Of a stretch of DNA of 10,148 nucleotides, positions 6,861-10,148 are shown in pieces (position 1 is the first letter of the stretch; each line of letters opens with the position of its first letter). Source of the stretch: Spirogloea muscicola (taxonomy: Eukaryota; Streptophyta; Zygnematophyceae; Spirogloeales; Spirogloeaceae). The stretch spans positions 466,264-476,411 of the forward strand of contig WELB01000094.1 of the NCBI GenBank assembly GCA_009602725.1, read 5' to 3'. The notes under the pieces are model-generated. The model worked only from the letters and a program-made list of their open reading frames with translations. It made no database searches and was not told the origin of the DNA. A program made the position numbers and the translations under genes.

Positions 6861-7318
6861 CACGGAGGCCACCTCCCAAGGTGGCGCAAGTGTATCGAAT
6901 GCGCCTGGCCGTCTCGCTGCAGAGGTCCATGGCCCGGGCGCTGCACCTTCGTGCCGGCAGAGCCCTCGCTGCTGCCTCTGGCTCTGGCCAGGGGACCCAC
7001 TTCCAGGAGCCCAGCATCTCTGATCTGCGGCTGCTTAGCAGGGGTTACTGAGTGTCTCGTAGCAGCTTTGTTTCTGTTACTTAGCGCTTCCCCTGGCCCC
7101 CTTCTCGTACTCTGTTCATTCTTTTTCGGGCTGGTTGTTCCAGCCCCTATTCTCAATGGGCGAGCACTTTCTTCCCAAGCCCCCAGGTCGTAATGGCTGC
7201 CCGGCGCGCCCGGGCAGCAGCTCCAAACCCCAGCAGCAGCGCCGCCGCCTGCAGCTTGGTCGAGCGCCCCCGCAGGCGCAAGCTCCCCCCCCTCCCGCTG
7301 CCGACCAGGCCTGCAGGC
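6861..7318 (+). mobile_element. 458-bp insertion in the left arm, carrying a module tail
   Basis: The right arm reads GGACGCGGCATG without interruption (reverse complement of 9602-9613). The left arm reads GGACGCGGC at 6852-6860, then 458 extra bases, then GGCATG from 7316. The insertion is therefore flanked by GGC (6858-6860 and 7316-7318), a possible 3-bp target duplication. Its payload is a 5'-truncated module tail with 264 bases of sequence after the stop, including two short pyrimidine- and C-rich blocks. It is younger than the inverted repeat it interrupts. Confidence 0.7.
6882..7051 (+). pseudogene. Retroelement C-terminal tail, in frame to its stop
   Basis: One open frame reads VAQVYRMRLAVSLQRSMARA, LHLRAGRALAAASGSGQGTH, then FQEPSISDLRLLSRGY and TGA at 7049-7051. 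It is the best preserved tail in the window and could serve as its reference. The upstream nuclease-like part is absent. Its 3' UTR carries TTAGCGCTTCCCCTGGCC at 7081-7098, the motif shared with other copies. It lies inside the insertion that splits the left inverted-repeat arm. Confidence 0.8.
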
Positions 7319-7683
7319 ATGGTGCCCGAGCGGAGGCGGATCTGCTGCATCATTCCCATAGTCCTGGTGTGCTGGCAGGTGCGCTGGGCAAGGCAGCTTC
7401 GGAACATGACTGTCGTGGCCATGATGATGCTGCACGGGAAGGAGGACACGAGTCAGCGGAATGCGGCTGCTGATATTGTAGAATCGGCTGTAAAGTGCCA
7501 GCCAGATGCATACAGATGTTCATGAAAAATCCAGAGGCTAGGCAGACAGGGCGCCCTCAATACCCCCGTGTCAGCAGTAGGAAGTCAGATGAGCTGAGGG
7601 GAGGAAGAGCAACCCCGCTGCGCAAAGCAGAGACTGCTGCAAGGGCGCGACCAGCCCGGCGATGCAAAGCAATCGCCTGGGAC
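7318..7683 (-). repeat. Inner part of left inverted-repeat arm
   Basis: Continues the left arm after the 458-bp insertion and matches the reverse complement of 9245-9604. Differences include a short insertion near 7450 (ACACGAGTCAGC) and a replaced stretch near 7390-7405. The outer part is non-coding. The inner part from 7557 is the tail of the minus-strand module copy. Confidence 0.85.
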
Positions 7684-7985
7684 CGCTGTAGGCAGATGGA
7701 CAAACGCATTCGGTAGCAGGACACAAGTCCCAAAGTCACCGAGCCTCCCGGAAGGGCTGCACCCTGTTCCCGGCGCCGCTGGTCAGCTTGAGAGGCCAGC
7801 AGCGAAAGTAACGAGGACCACCGACCCCCGTAACACCCATGGATGTCCATGGCCAGGGGGTAAAAGGTATCACCCGCCGAGTGGTCCTTGTACTTCTTCT
7901 GTTCGGCCACCTTCACGGCATAGCCGGTCTCAGAAGTAATGGGGCCCTTCGTCCGGAAGCCGTCAGTTAGGACGACGCGGAAGAG
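7557..7985 (-). pseudogene. Module copy of a second subfamily, open but with a mutated core Asp
   Basis: One uninterrupted frame: FRVVLTDGF, AEQKKYKDHSAGDTFYPLAM, DIHGCYGGRWSSLLSLLA, SCYRMRLSICLQRSQAIALH, RRAGRALAAVS, SSDFLLLTRGY and TGA at 7557-7559. It aligns with the other copies from the LDVV motif onward, but the motif reads FRVV, so the expected Asp is Arg. The zinc knuckle and RRVDL are missing. KYKDH, FYPLAMDIHG and the GGGCGCCCT 3' UTR mark a second subfamily, shared with 9212-9367 and, in part, the right-edge copy. The frame stays open upstream to an ATG at 8120, but that part is antisense to a coiled-coil sequence. Confidence 0.72.
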
Positions 7986-8158
7986 GAAGGCCGACCCACA
8001 GGCGAATCGGCTGGAGAGGCTGGAGACGCCGTTGAAAAAATTGGTAAAACAACAGCAGCGACAGCATGAAAACTTCAAGTCCTTGCTCAGCACGCTGATA
8101 AAGAAGCTGTATAAGGGCACCGCAAATGTGAAGGATTGTTGTAAACAGTCAAATCGAG
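7978..8158 (+). pseudogene. Basic coiled-coil fragment, possible Harbinger accessory ORF
   Basis: The plus frame that opens at 7939 reads, from 7978, RKRKADPQANRLERLE, then LKKLVKQQQRQHENFKSLLS and TLIKKLYK. This is a short basic cluster followed by about 35 residues with heptad-like hydrophobic spacing (L, L, L, LV, F, LL, LI, L), fitting a coiled coil. It abuts, convergently, the stop codon of the Harbinger transposase relic. PIF/Harbinger elements normally carry a second, Myb/SANT-like protein gene, and this may be its C-terminal remnant. No DNA-binding domain is visible, and upstream sequence is replaced by the antisense of a module copy. Function is inference from position. Confidence 0.35.
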
Positions 8159-9173
8159 CTATCTCTTCCAGAGATATTCGCAGTCGATGCCATTGTCAGA
8201 ATCCGACTGATGTTCATGGAGGGTGCGTGCTAGCGCATCCCTCCTCTGAGCGCCTTGAGCCGCTTGTTGGACATCGGAGTGGTTGTTGTTGTCCTCCCCG
8301 TCCGCGGGCTCGCAGTCTGCTATCCAGTCGGCATCGACCGCATCATTGTCGTCAACTCACATGTTGTGAAAGACGATGCATGCCCCGACATGGAGGGGCA
8401 CAGTCTTGAGTCGGACGTCCATCCGCTTCTGGAGTATTCTGAACAGCCCCTTCAGATGTCCCAACTTCCTGCTCGACCACCATTCTGGGGCTTGACTGCC
8501 TGTAGTTGCAGTCCTTTGAAGGGCTGACAACCCCTCCCGTCAGCCTCTGTGTGGACTCAACATGTATCCGCGCGGCGGATAGGCTGCATCCCCAAGCAAA
8601 CCGTAGTCTCCGAGTCTTCCGCTCGCGCACGCTAGGCCGATCCTGCTCTGCTAGAAGTCCGTGAAGTCGTGGGTTTTACCTCGGCCGATGTCGAAGTTCC
8701 AGATCTTGAGGTTTGCGTCAGCGACCACCTGCAGTACCACGGAGTTGTGGCTCTTCCGGTTGTAGTAGACTCCGGGATAATCTTGGAACTGCGCCAATGA
8801 CGCATGCGATGCCTGCGAGCTTCTGGAAATCGGCGGCCATGCCGGCCATCTCCTCATGCGTTGGCCACTTGACATTGCTCCGGCGGCAGGATGTCTTTGA
8901 TGGCGTTCAGCACCTCTCTGATGATGATGCTAGCCGTGCACTCCGCTAGTCCGAGAAAATCAGATGTGGCCCTGATAGGGCTTCCGGTTGCCAGGCGGTG
9001 CAGCGTGGCCGCCATCCTCGCTGCCGCTGGCACAGCTGCTCTGAACCTCGTGTCCAGCTTCTCAGTCATGCCGCCGAGAGCCCGGACCAGCTTGTCGAAC
9101 ACTCTGCGCGACACTCTCAGGCGCTTCCGGAAATTGCTTCTCGCTGAAGTCGACCTGCAGTTGCTGGAGCCAG
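8159..9173 (-). pseudogene. PIF/Harbinger (HARBI1-like, DDE) transposase relic
   Basis: Minus-strand blocks in family order: LQVDFSEKQF and FRKRLRVSRRVFDKLVRALG (N-terminal helical region), LATGSPIRATSDFLGLAECT, KWPTHEEMAGMAADFQKLAG, IACVIGAV, YYNRKSHNSVVLQVVADANL, THDF, QSRIGL, DYGLLGDAAYPPRGYM, FNYRQSSPRMVVEQ, HLKGLFRILQKRMDVRLKTV, GACIVFHNM, RRDALARTLHEH, with TAG at 8159-8161. Such enzymes cut and paste DNA through a DDE site. The second Asp (8666-8668) and the Glu (8472-8474) are kept. The DGTH segment with the first Asp, expected right after GAV near 8787, is deleted. There are frame changes near 9131, 8872, around 8475-8510 and after HNM, plus stops at 8651-8653 and 8540-8542, so it is dead. 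Family call is firm. Confidence 0.88.
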
Positions 9174-9211
9174 CCGGTCGGCTGCGTGGAGCTCCACAGG
9201 AGGCGCGGTGC

Positions 9212-9367
9212 TCTCTCCTCCACAAGTACAAGGACCACCCGGCAGTCCCAGGCGATTGCTTTGCATCGTCGGACTGGTCGCGCCCTTGCAGCAGCCTCTG
9301 GTTTGCGCAGCGGGATTGCTCTTCCTCCCGCTTATCTGACTTCCTACTGCTGACACGGGGGTATTGA
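9212..9367 (+). pseudogene. Module copy with internal deletion, forming the right arm's coding part
   Basis: Begins HKYKDHP, the KYADHP motif. It then jumps to sequence matching the end of the 7557-7985 copy: GTCCCAGGCGATTGCTTTGC, then DFLLLTRGY with TGA at 9365-9367. About 190 bases covering FYPLAMDIHG and the RLSICLQRS helix are missing relative to that copy, and the frame is shifted through much of the tail. It points outward from the Harbinger relic, opposite to the 7557-7985 copy, with which it forms the inner part of the inverted repeat. Confidence 0.7.
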
Positions 9368-9668
9368 GGGCGCCCTGTCTGCCTAGCCTTTGGCTCCGTC
9401 ATGAACACCTGTATGCATCTGGCTGGCAGTTTACAGCCGATTCTTTGATATCAGCAGCCGCATTCCTCCTCCCCGTGCAGCATCATCCTGGCCACGACAG
9501 TCATGATCGCGAGCTGCAGCAGATCCGCCTCCGCCCGGCGCACCTGCCAGCACACCAGGACTATGGCAATGCTGCAGCAGATGCGCCTCCGCTCGGGCCC
9601 CATGCCGCGTCCGACCCCTTGACTGGGCGGACGCAACGACCGCGTCCGTCCATCCAAAGTGTAAATTG
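9245..9668 (+). repeat. Right inverted-repeat arm (uninterrupted)
   Basis: A 424-bp arm matching, in reverse complement, 7318-7683 joined to 6797-6860. Order outward: module tail, TGA at 9365-9367, GGGCGCCCT 3' UTR, two related blocks near 9514-9530 and 9574-9590 (CTGCAGCAGAT then CGCCTCCGC), the GCGTCCG hairpin, AAGTGTAAATTG. Because it is uninterrupted, it shows what the left arm looked like before its 458-bp insertion. Confidence 0.85.
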
Positions 9669-9732
9669 TAAACTGGTAAGCTTCCATCTGTAGTAATTTC
9701 GTGTCCAGCTGTGTGGTTTAAGCACAAATCTT

Positions 9733-10148
9733 GACTCTTTGTACCTTGTCCATTCCTTTTGGGCATCCGGCGATGGAGGTGTCTGGGATCATGCCAATCT
9801 CCTCAAGGCGCGGCAAGCCATACGTGCGGCGTCTGGACGTGGTCGCTACCCCGCGGGGCGGTGGGCCTCGTCTGCTCTTGGACGTGGTACTGATCGACGC
9901 ATACAAGGCTGGCGCACCAACGTCAACCGTGTCTGGCTGGGCCACGTCCAGCGCGGAGCGCAAGAAGGAGCGGCACTACCATGATCATCCTCGAGGGGAC
10001 CATCTTTACCCGTGTGCCATGGATATCTATGGAGGCTACGGCGTGAAATGGTCCTCCCTGATCCAGCATCTGGCCCGGCTGGTTGATGCGCGTCGTCGAA
10101 GTCGGGGGGGCAGCTTGGGCCACTCCAGCATTCCGCAGGCCTTAGTTG
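9733..10148 (+). pseudogene. Zinc-knuckle-less nuclease-like module, uninterrupted, cut by window edge
   Basis: A single open frame runs to the edge: SGIMPISSRRGKPYVRRLDV, VATPRGGGPRLLLDVVLID, then AERKKERHYHDHPRGDHLYP and AMDIYGGYGVKWSSLIQHLA. All nuclease-like motifs found in the other copies are present without a frameshift or stop: R-x-L-D, LDVV-x-x-D, HYHDHP in place of KYADHP, and YPCAMD. The start at 9733 is where similarity to the other copies fades; no zinc knuckle or start codon is visible. By YGGYG and DVVLID it belongs nearer the 7557-7985 subfamily. Called a fragment because the 5' part is missing, although the visible part shows no damage. Confidence 0.6.

Larger units (their letters stand above)
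6797..9668. mobile_element. Composite element with long inverted-repeat arms enclosing a Harbinger relic
   Basis: The sequence at 6797-6860 and 7318-7683 is, in reverse complement, the same as 9668 down to 9245, roughly 85-90% by eye with short indels. Both ends start CAATTTACACTT and carry the same subterminal hairpin. The arms consist of a 3' UTR-like stretch and the end of a module copy, pointing outward. Between them lie the rest of one module copy (minus), a coiled-coil fragment (plus) and a PIF/Harbinger transposase relic (minus). Either this is a transposon whose long terminal inverted repeats captured retroelement sequence, or two oppositely inserted retroelement copies flank a Harbinger element. 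No convincing target-site duplication is visible at 6797/9668. Confidence 0.65.

Noticed and set aside
6782-7435. Open minus frame of 217 codons, the longest in the window
   Set aside because: It is antisense to the in-frame tail at 6882-7051 and crosses the terminal repeat and the insertion boundary, so it joins unrelated sequences.
6797-9668. DIRS-type retrotransposon, because of inverted terminal repeats
   Set aside because: No tyrosine recombinase or RNase H motif is visible. The arms contain ORF tails, and the central gene is a DDE transposase.

Overview
The window reads as nuclear DNA from a green plant lineage, most likely a streptophyte alga or early-diverging land plant. The evidence is a spliced CASP-like (CASPL5-type) membrane protein gene with GT-AG introns at the left edge, followed by dense eukaryotic transposon debris. 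The species cannot be named from the sequence. No tRNA, rRNA, CRISPR array or prokaryotic operon is visible.

Layout. Positions 1-1034 hold the 3' four exons of a CASPL5-like gene, with its start codon upstream of the window. Positions 1035-2350 are less GC-rich and hold nothing recognisable beyond a probable 3' UTR and a TCCTC microsatellite. From about 2420 to the end, the sequence is dominated by relics of one protein module. It has a C-x-C...H-x3-C zinc knuckle, a nuclease-like core (RRVDL ... LDVVTTD ... KYADHP ... FFPLAID.HG), and a helical tail (YRMRLSVSLQRS ... SDLRLLTRGY-stop). I interpret it as the C-terminal region of a non-LTR-retrotransposon-type reverse transcriptase protein. Eleven copies or fragments are recognisable. 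Most are 5'-truncated, several are frameshifted, and nearly all keep the same C-terminal peptide and stop. Four lie head-to-tail on the minus strand (5622 down to 4006) and three on the plus strand (5862 up to 7051), diverging from a centre near 5620-5860.

The most structured object is a long inverted repeat at 6797-9668. Its arms (6797-6860 plus 7318-7683, against 9245-9668) each consist of a subterminal hairpin, a 3' UTR-like stretch and a module tail. They enclose a small coiled-coil coding fragment and a broken PIF/Harbinger transposase that has lost its first catalytic Asp. The left arm is split by a 458-bp insertion that carries yet another module tail and is flanked by GGC. A separate foldback element of about 330 bp sits at 3370-3701, and an uninterrupted module copy runs off the right edge.

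Apart from the CASPL5 gene, nothing here looks like an intact functional gene. The window is one host gene followed by a graveyard of nested, mutually recombined mobile elements. All alignments and identity statements were made by eye.
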